A stretch of DNA of 64,000 nt from JBBQYD01 sp942493075 (GCA_942493075.1 OW818681.1:2046001-2110000), one strand, 5' to 3'. Shown: positions 1-8,715, counted from the stretch's first letter. Translations and numbers: made by a program. Notes: generated by a model not told the origin, from the sequence alone.

Positions 1-1
1 A

Positions 2-199
2 GCCATTATCAAAAACGAGCAGATCCACCATACTGACCCACGTTCGCTTCCGCCAGGCACCTCCCTTACGAATGTTCTGGCCTTGAACATTCGCGATGGC
101 ATTTACCCGTTGAACAAACCCATAAACATTGGCCGTCTGCACGGCCAGGATTTGCTGCTGATAGTTGGCCAATCAGGCGTAGAAACCGCGAAGCGCTGA
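2..199 (+). other. Possible 3' end of an unrecognised gene at the left edge
   Basis: An open frame enters from the left edge and stops with TGA at 197-199 (65 codons, including the stretch NVLALNIRDGIYPLN). I do not recognise it. The opposite strand is also open in the same codon register from about 172 to the edge (residues such as QQQILAVQTANVYGFVQ), and both strands have similar third-position GC, so I cannot say which strand, if either, is coding. From 200 to 348 I see no gene, only the sequence upstream of mpl. Confidence 0.2.
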
Positions 200-335
200 T
201 GGCCCTGGCGTAATCGAGGCCGCTTTGAACCTTCCGAAGATCCAGTTTCGCTCTGCGCCGTGCATCCACGAAGGACCTCCCAAACGGCAATCATAAATTC
301 CTTGGCTTTTCGCTTTCCTGCGCGGGCAGCAGTCC

Positions 336-341
336 TATTAT
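336..341 (+). promoter_or_regulatory. -10-like hexamer directly upstream of mpl
   Basis: TATTAT lies 7 nt before the mpl ATG. No Shine-Dalgarno sequence is visible. If it is a real -10 element, transcription would start at or next to the start codon, giving a leaderless message. The -35 region is weak. Confidence 0.4.
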
Positions 342-348
342 ACCCGCA

Positions 349-1743
349 ATGTTTTCGCGCATTCAATCGGTTCATTTCGTAGGCATTTGTGGCACCGCAA
401 TGGCGTCCGCTGCTGCGGCGCTGCAGGAGAAAGGCGTCAAGGTAACGGGGTCGGATCAGAATGTGTATCCGCCGATGTCCACATTCCTTGCCGAGCGGAA
501 GATTGAGGTCATGACGGGTTATGCGGAGCAGAATCTCGCACACAAACCTGACCTGGTCGTCATCGGCAACGCGATCTCGCGAGGCAACCCCGAGGCGGAG
601 TTCGTCCTCGACCATAAACTGCGGTATTGCTCGCTTCCTGAGCTGCTCAAGGAATTCTTCATTCGAGGCAAGCGCTCTATCGTGGTCACTGGAACTCACG
701 GCAAGACTACCACGACCTCGCTCCTCACTTGGGTGTTTGAGCATAACGGCCTCAACCCGAGTTACCTGATCGGCGGCATCCCGAGCAACCTCGGCCAGGG
801 TGCCCGATTCACGGACAGTGAGTGGTTCATCATCGAAGGTGACGAATACGACACAGCGTTTTTCGATAAACGCAGCAAATTCGTCCATTACCTTCCCGAA
901 GTGGCGATCCTGAACAATCTGGAGTTCGATCACGCCGACATCTTTCCGAACCTGGATGCGATCAAGACTTCCTTTAAACATTTCATTCGGCTCATCCCGC
1001 GAAATGGGTTGCTGCTCGCCAATGGCGATGATCTTAACCTCGCGCCGCTCGTGAACGTCACATATTGCCCCGTGAAACGTTTCGGACTGGGGGAGGGGAA
1101 TGCCATTCAAGCGTTCAATTTGCGATACGGTCCGACAGCGACGGAGTTCGAGATTCCCAGCTTCAAGTTTCATAGCAACATGGTAGGTGAACTCAATGTT
1201 CGCAATGCTCTGGCAGTAATAGCCTGCGCCAAACATTGCGGGTTGAAAAACCATCAGATCCAATCCGCTCTGGACACTTTTAAGGGAATCAAGCGCCGGA
1301 TGGAGATCCGCGGGATTGTGAATGGCATCACGGTGGTTGATGATTTCGGTCATCACCCGACGGCTATTCGAGAGACGCTTCGGGCGCTGCGAATCAAATA
1401 CCCGAATCAGAAAATCTGGTCGATTTTTGAGCCGCGCACGAACACAACCCGGCGCAATATTTTCCAGCATGAGCTGGCTCAATCCTTCGCGGATGCAGAT
1501 GCGGTGATTGTATCGCAAATTGCGCGCCTTGAGTTATTGGCCCCGGAGGAGCGGCTCGACCCGGAGAAACTGATGGTTGATCTGAAGGCGGACGGAAAGG
1601 AAGCCGCTTACCTGCCGGACGTGGACGCCATCACTGCCTACCTGAGGAACAAGGTCATGGGAGGCGACGTCGTTGTGGTGTTCAGCAACGGCGGTTTCGG
1701 CGGGATACACACACGATTGCTGCAACTTTTCTCGAATAAGTAA
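349..1743 (+). CDS. mpl: UDP-MurNAc:L-Ala-gamma-D-Glu-meso-Dap ligase (murein peptide recycling)
   Basis: The 464-residue product attaches the recycled tripeptide L-Ala-gamma-D-Glu-meso-Dap to UDP-MurNAc in the cytoplasm, returning peptidoglycan turnover products to synthesis. It has the Mur ligase order: an N-terminal Rossmann-like UDP-binding part (GICGTAMASAA), the ATP P-loop VTGTHGKTTTTS near residue 113, the central EGDEYDTAFFD and LEFDHADIF segments that separate Mpl from MurC, and a C-terminal domain with DDFGHHPTAI, EPRTNTTRR and GGFGGIHTRLL. Length is normal for Mpl. The ATG at 349 has no visible ribosome binding site but follows a -10-like TATTAT by 7 nt. It leads a same-strand block with lipid A genes, which fits an envelope role. 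It implies a meso-Dap peptidoglycan. I am confident of Mpl rather than MurC because of the EGDEYDTAFFDKRSKF segment. Confidence 0.93.
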   Translation: MFSRIQSVHFVGICGTAMASAAAALQEKGVKVTGSDQNVYPPMSTFLAERKIEVMTGYAEQNLAHKPDLVVIGNAISRGNPEAEFVLDHKLRYCSLPELLKEFFIRGKRSIVVTGTHGKTTTTSLLTWVFEHNGLNPSYLIGGIPSNLGQGARFTDSEWFIIEGDEYDTAFFDKRSKFVHYLPEVAILNNLEFDHADIFPNLDAIKTSFKHFIRLIPRNGLLLANGDDLNLAPLVNVTYCPVKRFGLGEGNAIQAFNLRYGPTATEFEIPSFKFHSNMVGELNVRNALAVIACAKHCGLKNHQIQSALDTFKGIKRRMEIRGIVNGITVVDDFGHHPTAIRETLRALRIKYPNQKIWSIFEPRTNTTRRNIFQHELAQSFADADAVIVSQIARLELLAPEERLDPEKLMVDLKADGKEAAYLPDVDAITAYLRNKVMGGDVVVVFSNGGFGGIHTRLLQLFSNK

Positions 1744-1838
1744 CCACCGCCGGGTTACCAGGATTCAAGCCAGTTCCGAGAGCAGTATCGAAGACTGACT
1801 TGATCAAACTCGGATTTGGCACACTTTATAGCCTATTT

Positions 1839-3134
1839 ATGAGCAACAACCAGCGACTCAGCACGACAGCGCTTCATGCCGGACAAGTGGCGGACCCCAC
1901 CACAGGGGCTCGGGCGGTGCCGATTTATCAGACAACCTCTTACGTGTTCAAGAGTAGCGAGCATGCCGCCAATCTCTTTGCACTTAAGGAGTTTGGAAAC
2001 ATTTACACCCGTCTGATGAATCCCACGACGGACGTATTTGAGAAGCGCATGGCGGCGATCGAAGGGGGAACCGGTGGTTTGGCGGTGGCTTCGGGCCAAG
2101 CAGCCGTTTTCTACGCGATCCTGGCGGTTACCCGGCTGGGCGACGAAATCGTTGCCGGTAACAATCTGTATGGAGGGACGTATACGCTGCTCCACTACAC
2201 CCTGGCAAAGCTGGGACGCAAAACTGTTTTTGTTGATTCACGCAGCCCGGAAGCTTTCCGCAAAGCCATTACCGAGAAAACCCGCGCCATCTACATCGAG
2301 ACCATCGGCAACCCCAAGCTGGATGTGCCGGATTTTGAAACGATTTCCAAGATAGCCCATGAAAATGGAATCCCGCTGATCGTGGACAATACGATCGGCG
2401 TTGGATTGGTTAGGCCCATCGATCATGGCGCTGACATCATTGTGTCTTCGGCAACAAAGTACATTGGCGGGCACGGCACCTCGCTCGGCGGCATCATTGT
2501 TGATTCCGGAAATTTCAAGTGGAACACCGGCAAGTTCCCGGAGTTCACGGAACCAGATCCCAGCTACCACGGGTTGGTTTATTGGGATGCCCTGGGGAAT
2601 GTGCCTGGAATGGGTAATGTGGCCTTTATTTTGAAAGTGCGCGTCACCCTGTTACGCGATACAGGCGCGGCACTCAGCCCGTTCAACGCCTTTCAGTTGC
2701 TCCAGGGGGTCGAGACGTTGGATTTGCGACAAAAACAGCATTCGGCAAATGCAATGGAAGTGGCCAAGTACCTCCAGGCACATCCGCTTGTCAGTTGGGT
2801 GAATTACCCGGGCCTGGAAAACCATCCCAGCCATGAGCTGGCGAAGAGGTATTTGAAAGGGCGATTCGGCGGGATTCTAGGCTTCGGCATCAAAGGTGGC
2901 CTGGCTGCCGGGCGCAAATTCATCGATTCGGTAAAACTGCTCTCGCACCTGGCTAACATAGGTGACGCTAAGAGTCTTGTGATCCATCCGGCCTCCACTA
3001 CCCATCAGCAGTTGACTGCCAAGGAACAGGAAGCCACGGGCGTAACTGCCGATTATATCCGGCTTTCGATCGGCCTGGAAGATGTGGAGGACATCAAGGC
3101 GGATATCGATCAAGCCCTTAACGCCTCCCAATAG
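1839..3134 (+). CDS. O-acetylhomoserine sulfhydrylase-type PLP enzyme (MetY/trans-sulfuration family)
   Basis: This 431-residue Cys/Met-metabolism PLP enzyme most likely makes homocysteine from O-acetylhomoserine and sulfide. Visible family features are the N-terminal LSTTALHAGQ, YTRLMNPTTDVFE, the cofactor-ring stretch ASGQAAVFYAI, and the PLP lysine in SSATKYIGGHG near residue 205. The insert KFPEFTEPDPSYHG and the roughly 430-residue length favour MetY over cystathionine gamma-synthase or beta-lyase, which are shorter. I chose the ATG at 1839 because MSNNQRLSTTALHAG matches the usual family N-terminus; an upstream TTG at 1800 would add 13 non-family residues. A -10-like TTTATA/TAGCCT sits 4-8 nt before the ATG, again with no Shine-Dalgarno. 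The substrate (acetyl- versus succinyl-homoserine) cannot be read from sequence alone. Confidence 0.85.
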   Translation: MSNNQRLSTTALHAGQVADPTTGARAVPIYQTTSYVFKSSEHAANLFALKEFGNIYTRLMNPTTDVFEKRMAAIEGGTGGLAVASGQAAVFYAILAVTRLGDEIVAGNNLYGGTYTLLHYTLAKLGRKTVFVDSRSPEAFRKAITEKTRAIYIETIGNPKLDVPDFETISKIAHENGIPLIVDNTIGVGLVRPIDHGADIIVSSATKYIGGHGTSLGGIIVDSGNFKWNTGKFPEFTEPDPSYHGLVYWDALGNVPGMGNVAFILKVRVTLLRDTGAALSPFNAFQLLQGVETLDLRQKQHSANAMEVAKYLQAHPLVSWVNYPGLENHPSHELAKRYLKGRFGGILGFGIKGGLAAGRKFIDSVKLLSHLANIGDAKSLVIHPASTTHQQLTAKEQEATGVTADYIRLSIGLEDVEDIKADIDQALNASQ

Positions 3135-3209
3135 GAGGCCCAACGATATGTCGTGCGCGGCAGCGGAGCGAGTTTCCGCTGTCGCAAAACCGCCTCGTAT
3201 TCCCCAAGT

Positions 3210-3234
3210 CAAAATGCCCTTTGGGGCTCTTTTG
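3210..3234 (+). terminator. Weak intrinsic terminator after the metY-like gene
   Basis: An imperfect hairpin with a GCCC/GGGC core flanked by CAAAA and TTTTG arms sits 75 nt after the stop codon, between the metY-like gene and lpxC-fabZ. It is short, so termination is likely partial at best. A second 7-bp dyad (CAGCGGA/TCCGCTG) lies about 40 nt upstream. Confidence 0.35.
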
Positions 3235-3273
3235 AGCATCAACAGGAGGCAGCGGAAACTTGCTTATCACTCT

Positions 3274-4632
3274 ATGGATTTGTTTAATGGCGCCGTGCTA
3301 CAGCAGCAAACAATAAACCGCCCGGCCAGCTTCTCAGGCGTTGGCCTGCACAGTGGCAACCGGGTGACCATGACCTTTTTGCCGGCGCCGGTGAACACCG
3401 GTATCCGTTTTCGCCGTGTGGATCTGGAGGGCAAACCTGAAATCGAAGCCAAAGTTGAGAACGTTGCCGAGACGAACCGCTCAACCACGCTGGCCAAAGG
3501 CAATACCCGCATCCACACCGTGGAGCACGTGCTTGCAACCTTCGCAGGTTACCAGATCGATAACGCCATCATCGAGATCGATGCTAACGAGCCCCCGATC
3601 GCCGATGGCAGTGCCCGCGACTACTGTCGGATGATTCAAGCTGCTGGAATCGTTCAGCAAGATGCACGCCGTGAGCCATACACCATCACCGCACCCATCG
3701 AACTGACCATGGGTGAGACGGTCATGACGCTCTTCCCTGGAGAGGGATTCAAGATCACCTGCACCAGCTCCGATAAACAGGGGCGCTTCACGCAATTTTA
3801 TAGCACGGTGCTCTCCCCGAAGACCTGGGAGACCGAGCTGTCCCACGCACGAACTTTCTGCTTTTACGAAGAGATCGAGTACCTGATTAAGAATGGTCTC
3901 ATCAAGGGCGGTGGCTTGGAGAACGCCGTCGTGATCCGTGACGATGCAGTCCTGACGACCGAGCCATTGCGATATCCGGAGGAATTCGTGCGTCACAAAA
4001 TGTTAGATATCGCGGGGGACCTCTCGTTGTTGGGTCGGCCTATCCAGGGTCACTTGGTCGCTGTCAAACCTGGTCACGCTGCGAACTGCGAGATGGTGCG
4101 CCGGATTGTTACACAAATGCGCCGTCCTCATGACGTGGTCCGAACCTTCGCTCCACCCGAGCCAGTCGTACCCGCGACTCCTGTGGCGACTGCCGAAGCC
4201 CCTGACGCTCTCAATATCAATGCCATCCTCAAATTGCTGCCGCATCGCTATCCATTTGTGATGGTGGATCGCATTACGAAGATCGAGGGCTCGCATATTG
4301 TGGGTATCAAGAATGTCTCTATCAACGAGCCTTACTTTCAAGGACATTTTCCCGGGCATCCGATCATGCCTGGCGTCCTGCAACTCGAAGCAATAGCCCA
4401 GGTGGCTGGAATCCTGATGATTCAGCGCCTGGAGAACACCGGCCAGATCGCCTTCTTTATGGCTGCCGAAAATGTCAAATGGCGCAAGCCTGTGTTGCCG
4501 GGCGATGTCCTGGTTATTGAAGTTGAACTGACAAAAGCACGCGGCAAAATCGGGAAGGCCAAGGGAATCTGTAAAGTAAGAGGCGAGGTTGTCAGCGAGG
4601 CGGAGGTTACTTTCATGCTGAACCAGCCTTAA
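3274..4632 (+). CDS. lpxC/fabZ: LpxC-FabZ fusion: UDP-3-O-acyl-GlcNAc deacetylase / 3-hydroxyacyl-ACP dehydratase
   Basis: This 452-residue fusion carries two enzymes. Residues 1-300 are LpxC, the zinc deacetylase that commits UDP-acyl-GlcNAc to lipid A: N-terminal INRPASFSGVGLHSG, the zinc/catalytic segment HTVEHVLATFAG, DGSARDYC, and the second zinc region RHKMLDIAGDLSLLG with PGHAANCE. After a Pro/Ala linker (about 300-320, PVVPATPVATAEAP), residues 320-452 are FabZ, with LLPHRYPFVMVDRI and the active-site HFPGHPIMPGVLQLEA. All expected key residues are present in both halves. The fusion is known in Bacteroidetes and some PVC bacteria and couples beta-hydroxyacyl-ACP use to lipid A synthesis. 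The ATG at 3274 gives a standard LpxC N-terminus; in-frame codons upstream to 3082 overlap the previous gene and look non-coding. A purine-rich AGGAGG lies about 26 nt upstream, too far for a normal ribosome binding site. lpxA follows after 8 nt. Confidence 0.95.
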   Translation: MDLFNGAVLQQQTINRPASFSGVGLHSGNRVTMTFLPAPVNTGIRFRRVDLEGKPEIEAKVENVAETNRSTTLAKGNTRIHTVEHVLATFAGYQIDNAIIEIDANEPPIADGSARDYCRMIQAAGIVQQDARREPYTITAPIELTMGETVMTLFPGEGFKITCTSSDKQGRFTQFYSTVLSPKTWETELSHARTFCFYEEIEYLIKNGLIKGGGLENAVVIRDDAVLTTEPLRYPEEFVRHKMLDIAGDLSLLGRPIQGHLVAVKPGHAANCEMVRRIVTQMRRPHDVVRTFAPPEPVVPATPVATAEAPDALNINAILKLLPHRYPFVMVDRITKIEGSHIVGIKNVSINEPYFQGHFPGHPIMPGVLQLEAIAQVAGILMIQRLENTGQIAFFMAAENVKWRKPVLPGDVLVIEVELTKARGKIGKAKGICKVRGEVVSEAEVTFMLNQP

Positions 4633-4640
4633 AAGGACAC

Positions 4641-5411
4641 ATGGCTAATATTCATCCTAGCGCAATCATCCATACCAGTGCCGAAATTGGCGAGGGTTGC
4701 GAAATCGGCCCTTATTGTGTCATTGGAGAGCACGTCTCCGTAGGCCCAGGCTGTCGGCTGCACTCTCATGTGGTTATGGACGGCTACACGAAAATCGGTC
4801 GCGAGAATCAGTTCTATCCGTTCTGCAGCATCGGGCTCAAAACGCAGGACCTGAAGTGGAAGGGTGGCATTACCCGCACAGAGATTGGAGATCATAACAC
4901 AATCCGCGAGTGTGTGACCATTCACAGCGCTACAGGCGATGGTGAAGCAACGATCCTTGGCTCGTACAACACGATTCTGGCTAACAGCCACATCGGCCAC
5001 AACGTGATCATGGGCAATCGCGTGATCGTTTCAATGGGAGCATTGGCTGGGCATGTTATCGTGGAAGACCAGGCCTTGGTGGGTGGAATGTCGGCCGTGC
5101 ACCAGTTTTGCAGGGTGGGCCGTATGGCAATGATCGGCGGCTGCTCCAAAGTGACCCAAGACGTGCCGCCATTCATGATCGTGGATGGCAACCCGGCTGA
5201 GACGAGAACCATCAATAAGGTGGGGTTGGAGCGCAATGGGCTTTCTGAAGCGGCTCAGACGGGATTGAAGCATGCCCACAGGATTTTGTTCAGGGATGGG
5301 CTTACAGTCTCTAACGCACTGACTCGCATCGAACAGGAGCTTGGCTCCATTCCCGAGGTAATGCATTTGGTCAAATTCGTCCGCGGGAGTGAACGCGGTA
5401 TCTGCAAGTAG
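4641..5411 (+). CDS. lpxA: UDP-GlcNAc O-acyltransferase (first step of lipid A)
   Basis: The 256-residue product transfers a 3-hydroxyacyl chain from ACP to O-3 of UDP-GlcNAc in the cytoplasm, just before LpxC. The N-terminal two thirds is a left-handed beta-helix of hexapeptide repeats (IHPSAIIHTSAEIGEG and onward), and the C-terminal quarter is the LpxA helical domain (TINKVGLERNG, then a helix bundle). The catalytic histidine region is NTILANSHIGHNVIMGN. Length matches E. coli LpxA (262). The ATG at 4641 has a good AAAGGA ribosome binding site, consistent with an internal operon gene, 8 nt after the lpxC-fabZ stop. Confidence 0.95.
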   Translation: MANIHPSAIIHTSAEIGEGCEIGPYCVIGEHVSVGPGCRLHSHVVMDGYTKIGRENQFYPFCSIGLKTQDLKWKGGITRTEIGDHNTIRECVTIHSATGDGEATILGSYNTILANSHIGHNVIMGNRVIVSMGALAGHVIVEDQALVGGMSAVHQFCRVGRMAMIGGCSKVTQDVPPFMIVDGNPAETRTINKVGLERNGLSEAAQTGLKHAHRILFRDGLTVSNALTRIEQELGSIPEVMHLVKFVRGSERGICK

Positions 5412-5419
5412 GCGCGATT

Positions 5420-6181
5420 GTGGAAGGAACTCTGCCACCACTGACACCTGGGACACTCTACCTGGTGGCGACCCCAATCGGGAACCTGGAAGATATTACG
5501 TTCCGCGCCGTCCGGACGCTGAAGGAATGCGATGTGGTTGCTGCGGAGGACACCCGCCGCACGGGGCAGTTGTTAAAGCATTTCGGTTTGTCCAAACCGA
5601 TGCTCAGCTACTTTCAATTCAATGAGGCCCGCCGGAGCGAACAGATCCTGGAACGCCTCGGACGAGGCGAAAAGGTGGCGCTCGTTTCGGATGCCGGCAC
5701 TCCTGGTATCAGTGATCCAGGTGAGCGGGTCGTCCGCGCTGCGATTGCCGCTGGGTTTCGTGTAGAATCCGTGCCCGGCCCGAGCGCCCTCGTCGCAGCA
5801 TTGACCGTGAGTGGGTTGTCCACCGATGAGTTTCACTTTATTGGCTTTCTCCCTCACAAATCTGGCCAGCGCCGCAAAAGATTGGAGGGCCTGCGCGCTG
5901 TTCCCGGGACCCTTGTGCTCTATGAATCGCCGTATCGAATTCAAAAGCTCCTGGAGGAACTACGCGATATCTATCCGGACCAGCAGGTAGTTTTAGGACG
6001 AGAACTCACTAAGAAATTCGAGGAATACTTGCGCGGCACCCCCATGGAACTATTGACCGCATTGCAGCAGCGCACACTGAAGGGGGAGTTTGTAGTCATG
6101 ATTGCCGGCACCGGCGATCGCGCGGTCGAAGCAGCAGCAGAGCAGGCCGATGCCACCCCGGAAGCGGGCCAGGATCAGTAA
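5420..6181 (+). CDS. rsmI: 16S rRNA (cytidine-1402-2'-O)-methyltransferase
   Basis: The 253-residue product belongs to the tetrapyrrole-methylase fold and 2'-O-methylates C1402 of 16S rRNA using SAM. It shows the RsmI signatures TLYLVATPIGNLEDIT near the N-terminus, AAEDTRRTGQLLKHFG, ALVSDAGTPGISDPG and VPGPSALVAALTVSGL, followed by FIGFLPHKSGQR and YESPYRI. The start is GTG at 5420, 8 nt after lpxA; translated from there it begins 14 residues before the conserved TLYLV block, as usual. The C-terminal tail (about 20 residues, Ala/Glu-rich) is not conserved. Its TAA stop directly abuts the stop of the convergent TPR gene. Confidence 0.93.
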   Translation: MEGTLPPLTPGTLYLVATPIGNLEDITFRAVRTLKECDVVAAEDTRRTGQLLKHFGLSKPMLSYFQFNEARRSEQILERLGRGEKVALVSDAGTPGISDPGERVVRAAIAAGFRVESVPGPSALVAALTVSGLSTDEFHFIGFLPHKSGQRRKRLEGLRAVPGTLVLYESPYRIQKLLEELRDIYPDQQVVLGRELTKKFEEYLRGTPMELLTALQQRTLKGEFVVMIAGTGDRAVEAAAEQADATPEAGQDQ

Positions 6182-7072
6182 TTACTTCTCCGACAGTGCG
6201 GAGGGGGCAGCAGCAAGCCCACGTTCGATTTCGGCACGAAGCTTTTCCACGGTGGGGCTTTTCTGCATTCGGGGGGGAAGCTTGTTGATTTGTGCCAGCG
6301 CCGCCTCGAACGACTGACGTCCTTCTTCTATCTGGCCGAGGTCCACCAGCAGCTTGGCTCTCCTGACGAGCCATGCCTCCTTGCGCTGAGACAAATCCAC
6401 CAAAGCATCCAAGTGCTGCAGGGCGCCTCGTTTATTACCCACTTGTTCCTGGAGTTCCAGCGCATAAGCGTGCAGGGCTGGGTCAGGGCCACTTCGCTTC
6501 AGGCCAGTCTCAAGGCTTTTCAGTGCATCTTCGACCTGCGAGTCAGCAGCTTGAATCCGCGCGAGTTCAACATAAGAGGCGGCTGGGGGGTGATCCAAAT
6601 TCTGCAAGCCCCGTTGGTAATCAGCGATGGCGTCCTGTCGTTTTTCGAGGTTCCCATGGGTGCGCCCTCGAAGAATCCATGCCTCGCCTCGGTTTGGCTG
6701 TTTATCCAGCACCCCTTTCAAATGGCTGAGAGCTGCTTCAAACTGCGCCGAATCCACTAGCATTTCGGCTCGGCATACCTCCACGTCGAGCAGCGAGGGA
6801 TCGGCTTTTGCCGCCAAGTCATAGTCTGTGGCAGCAGCCTTCCAATTCTTGTGTTCTCGTTCAAGTTCCGCCCGCTGCAAATAGAGCGGAGCGGGGTTGT
6901 TTGTTGTTGAGCTAATCTGGCGAGTGATCTGGGCGATCCGCAGTTCAAGATCGCCATGCCCGATCGCGAGATTGCCCCCCAGCAGTAGGATCAAAGCGAC
7001 AGGACCGAAATGGCGCGCAAGCCCCCCCACGTGATGCGTCGGGATTTGTAGGTTGGTCTTGAATGTGTTCAA
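6182..7072 (-). CDS. Secreted or periplasmic TPR-repeat protein
   Basis: A TTG start at 7072 gives a 296-residue protein with a signal-like N-terminus (hydrophobic FGPVALILLLGGNLAIGHG, roughly residues 22-40) followed by about five tetratricopeptide repeats (for example NWKAAATDYDLAAKADP, KRQDAIADYQRGLQNL, IEEGRQSFEAALAQI). TPR arrays mediate protein-protein contacts; no enzymatic motif is present and the partner is unknown. There is no in-frame ATG at a sensible position: the only one upstream lies far inside the glcD-like gene. TTG at 7072 is favoured because it leads straight into the signal peptide and is preceded by TAATAT at 7 nt. It follows the glcD-like gene by 26 nt on the same strand. 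Confidence 0.75.
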   Translation of the reverse strand: MNTFKTNLQIPTHHVGGLARHFGPVALILLLGGNLAIGHGDLELRIAQITRQISSTTNNPAPLYLQRAELEREHKNWKAAATDYDLAAKADPSLLDVEVCRAEMLVDSAQFEAALSHLKGVLDKQPNRGEAWILRGRTHGNLEKRQDAIADYQRGLQNLDHPPAASYVELARIQAADSQVEDALKSLETGLKRSGPDPALHAYALELQEQVGNKRGALQHLDALVDLSQRKEAWLVRRAKLLVDLGQIEEGRQSFEAALAQINKLPPRMQKSPTVEKLRAEIERGLAAAPSALSEK

Positions 7073-7079
7073 CGGGGCA

Positions 7080-7085
7080 ATATTA
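7080..7085 (-). promoter_or_regulatory. -10-like hexamer before the TTG start of the TPR gene
   Basis: TAATAT on the minus strand ends 7 nt before the TTG at 7072. It supports that start and suggests a leaderless transcript starting inside the operon. A poor -35 (TTCCTG, 19-nt spacer) is present. Confidence 0.4.
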
Positions 7086-7098
7086 CCGGACGGGGTGT

Positions 7099-8493
7099 TT
7101 AATCCAGGAACTTGCCTGGATTCAGAATACCCTGGGGATCCAGAGATCGCTTGATTAGCCGGTGCAAATCCAGGGATTCGGGAGTGACCGCCTGGGGCCA
7201 CCATTTGCGTTTTGCAATGCCTATGCCATGCTCGCCTGTGATTGATCCGCCCCAGGCCAGGACCTGCTTGAAGAGTTCATCCAGTGCCGCCTCACTTCGC
7301 TCCTTGGCACCCGCTTGTTGAAAATCAACCATGATGTTTGTGTGGATATTTCCGTCACCTGCATGGCCGAAGCACGCCACAGCCAGGCCGTGCTTCTTTT
7401 GCAAGCGCGCCGCGAACTTAAATAGATCTGCGAGCCTGCTGCGCGGCACAACCACATCCTCATTCAGCTTTGTGAGGCCTGTGTCACGGAGTGCATAAGA
7501 GAATTCCCGCCTGATCTTCCAAACCTCCTCGCATTGCACCGCACCGAGGCCACGTTCTACAAACAGCGGTTCCTGGCCTTTGATGATCTGGGTTAAGGAG
7601 CGGATCTCAGAGCGCACGGATTGTTCCTGCCCGTCCAACTCTACAATCAGGTGAGCGCGACAGCCCTGCAGCCGGGCGCTGCCAGTTCGCTTGTAAGCTG
7701 CAGCTAAGGTGAAGGAATCCGCTACCTCGAGCGCCGCCGGCAGAAAACCGGCCTTAAAGATCGCGTGCAAGGTTGCAATGGCGGCAGGCATTCCCCCGAA
7801 GCCCACTGCTAAGTTTGCCCTGAAAGGGGGCAGGGGAATGAGCTTTAGAATGGCCTCCGTCACAATTCCGAGCATGCCTTCTGAACCCACGAAGAGCCGG
7901 TGAAGTTCGAATCCGGTTTTGTTCTTATGAGTCCGCCCGCCGAGTCGCACGATTCGCCCGTCGGCGAGAACCACCTCCAAGCCTAAAACATAATCACGCG
8001 TTACTCCGTATTTGAGGCAGCGGGGCCCCCCGGCATTGCTGACGATGTTGCCACCGATTGTGGAATCCTTGCGGCTCGCAGGATCAGGCGGATAGTACAA
8101 CCCGCGGGCTTCAACCGTCTCCTGTAGTTTCTGAGTAATAACTCCCGCTTCAGCCACGGCCACGAAATCCTGTGCCGCAATCTCCTTGATCCGGTTCATG
8201 CGAGCAAGAGACAGTGCGATACCACCTTTGATGGGAACGCATCCTCCGACGTATCCGTGTCCAGCGCCGCGTGCTGTTACTGGTATGTCATGTTTGGCAG
8301 CAAACGCCAGAATGCAGGAGACCGACTCTGTGCTGCGCGGAAGCGCCACCGCATCGGGGCGGTGGGAGGCAAACCATTTATCTTTGGCGTGCTCCTCGAG
8401 GACGGGCTCGCTAAAGCTCAGCTCGCCTGGGGGTAATTGTTTCTCAAGTTCCTGGAGTGCTTTGATCTTCTTGGAGTTCATCAGGTGGTGCAT
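7099..8493 (-). CDS. GlcD-like FAD-linked oxidase (glycolate or D-lactate dehydrogenase family)
   Basis: This 464-residue flavoprotein has an N-terminal FAD-binding type 4 (PCMH) domain and a C-terminal FAD-oxidase domain. Visible motifs are VTARGAGHGYVGGCVP and STIGGNIVSNAGGPRCLKYG in the FAD domain, with FGHAGDGNIHTN and GGSITGEHGIGIAKRKWW in the C-terminal domain; the last is the signature of the GlcD/Dld family. Likely substrates are 2-hydroxy acids such as glycolate or D-lactate, with electrons passed to the membrane. No GlcE or GlcF partner is adjacent, so a single-subunit D-lactate dehydrogenase role is also possible. The start could be ATG 8493 or ATG 8481 (MNSKKIKALQE); both overlap the end of the DUF2007-like gene, which implies translational coupling. 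Confidence 0.85.
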   Translation of the reverse strand: MHHLMNSKKIKALQELEKQLPPGELSFSEPVLEEHAKDKWFASHRPDAVALPRSTESVSCILAFAAKHDIPVTARGAGHGYVGGCVPIKGGIALSLARMNRIKEIAAQDFVAVAEAGVITQKLQETVEARGLYYPPDPASRKDSTIGGNIVSNAGGPRCLKYGVTRDYVLGLEVVLADGRIVRLGGRTHKNKTGFELHRLFVGSEGMLGIVTEAILKLIPLPPFRANLAVGFGGMPAAIATLHAIFKAGFLPAALEVADSFTLAAAYKRTGSARLQGCRAHLIVELDGQEQSVRSEIRSLTQIIKGQEPLFVERGLGAVQCEEVWKIRREFSYALRDTGLTKLNEDVVVPRSRLADLFKFAARLQKKHGLAVACFGHAGDGNIHTNIMVDFQQAGAKERSEAALDELFKQVLAWGGSITGEHGIGIAKRKWWPQAVTPESLDLHRLIKRSLDPQGILNPGKFLD

Positions 8494-8698
8494 CCGACTT
8501 CAAAAATTCACGGGCTTCGACGGATTCCTCCTCCGGCACTTGCACCAGTATGCCTCCGGCAGCAAGTGAATAGCCCTCCATGCTTAAGCTGGATAATTCG
8601 TGCGTTACGATGGCGTGAAACCCTGCGGCCTCAAGCCTGGAGCGTGCGAGTTGGGCATCGGCTGGAGTGAAGGCCTGGTAAACAGTTGTAGGTCCCAT
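8444..8698 (-). CDS. Small DUF2007-like protein
   Basis: The 84-residue protein resembles DUF2007 domain proteins: a short beta-alpha-beta fold with TTVYQAFTPADAQLARSRLE, GFHAIVTHE and a glycine-rich GGILVQVPEEE followed by an acidic helix. In this family the domain is small and its function is poorly defined (it has been called a putative signal-transducing domain). I chose ATG 8698 over the in-frame ATG at 8716 because it gives the family N-terminus and follows TATCTT by 6 nt. It lies 17 nt after the PIN-TRAM gene, and its last 38-50 bases overlap the start of the glcD-like gene. Confidence 0.7.
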   Translation of the reverse strand: MGPTTVYQAFTPADAQLARSRLEAAGFHAIVTHELSSLSMEGYSLAAGGILVQVPEEESVEAREFLKSDAPPDELQEDQSTPGT

Positions 8699-8704
8699 AT
8701 CGCA

Positions 8705-8710
8705 AAGATA
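8705..8710 (-). promoter_or_regulatory. -10-like hexamer before the DUF2007-like gene
   Basis: TATCTT on the minus strand ends 6 nt before the ATG at 8698, the spacing expected for a leaderless start. No clear -35 is visible. Confidence 0.3.
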
Positions 8711-8715
8711 GCACA

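Noticed and set aside
103..1518. Long minus-strand frame antisense to mpl
   Set aside because: It covers almost all of mpl, whose full-length family match is clear; the antisense translation shows no recognisable domain.
1816..1832. TTGGCAC before the metY-like gene as a sigma-54 site
   Set aside because: No GC at the required spacing; a -10-like TATA element at the same place is a better reading.
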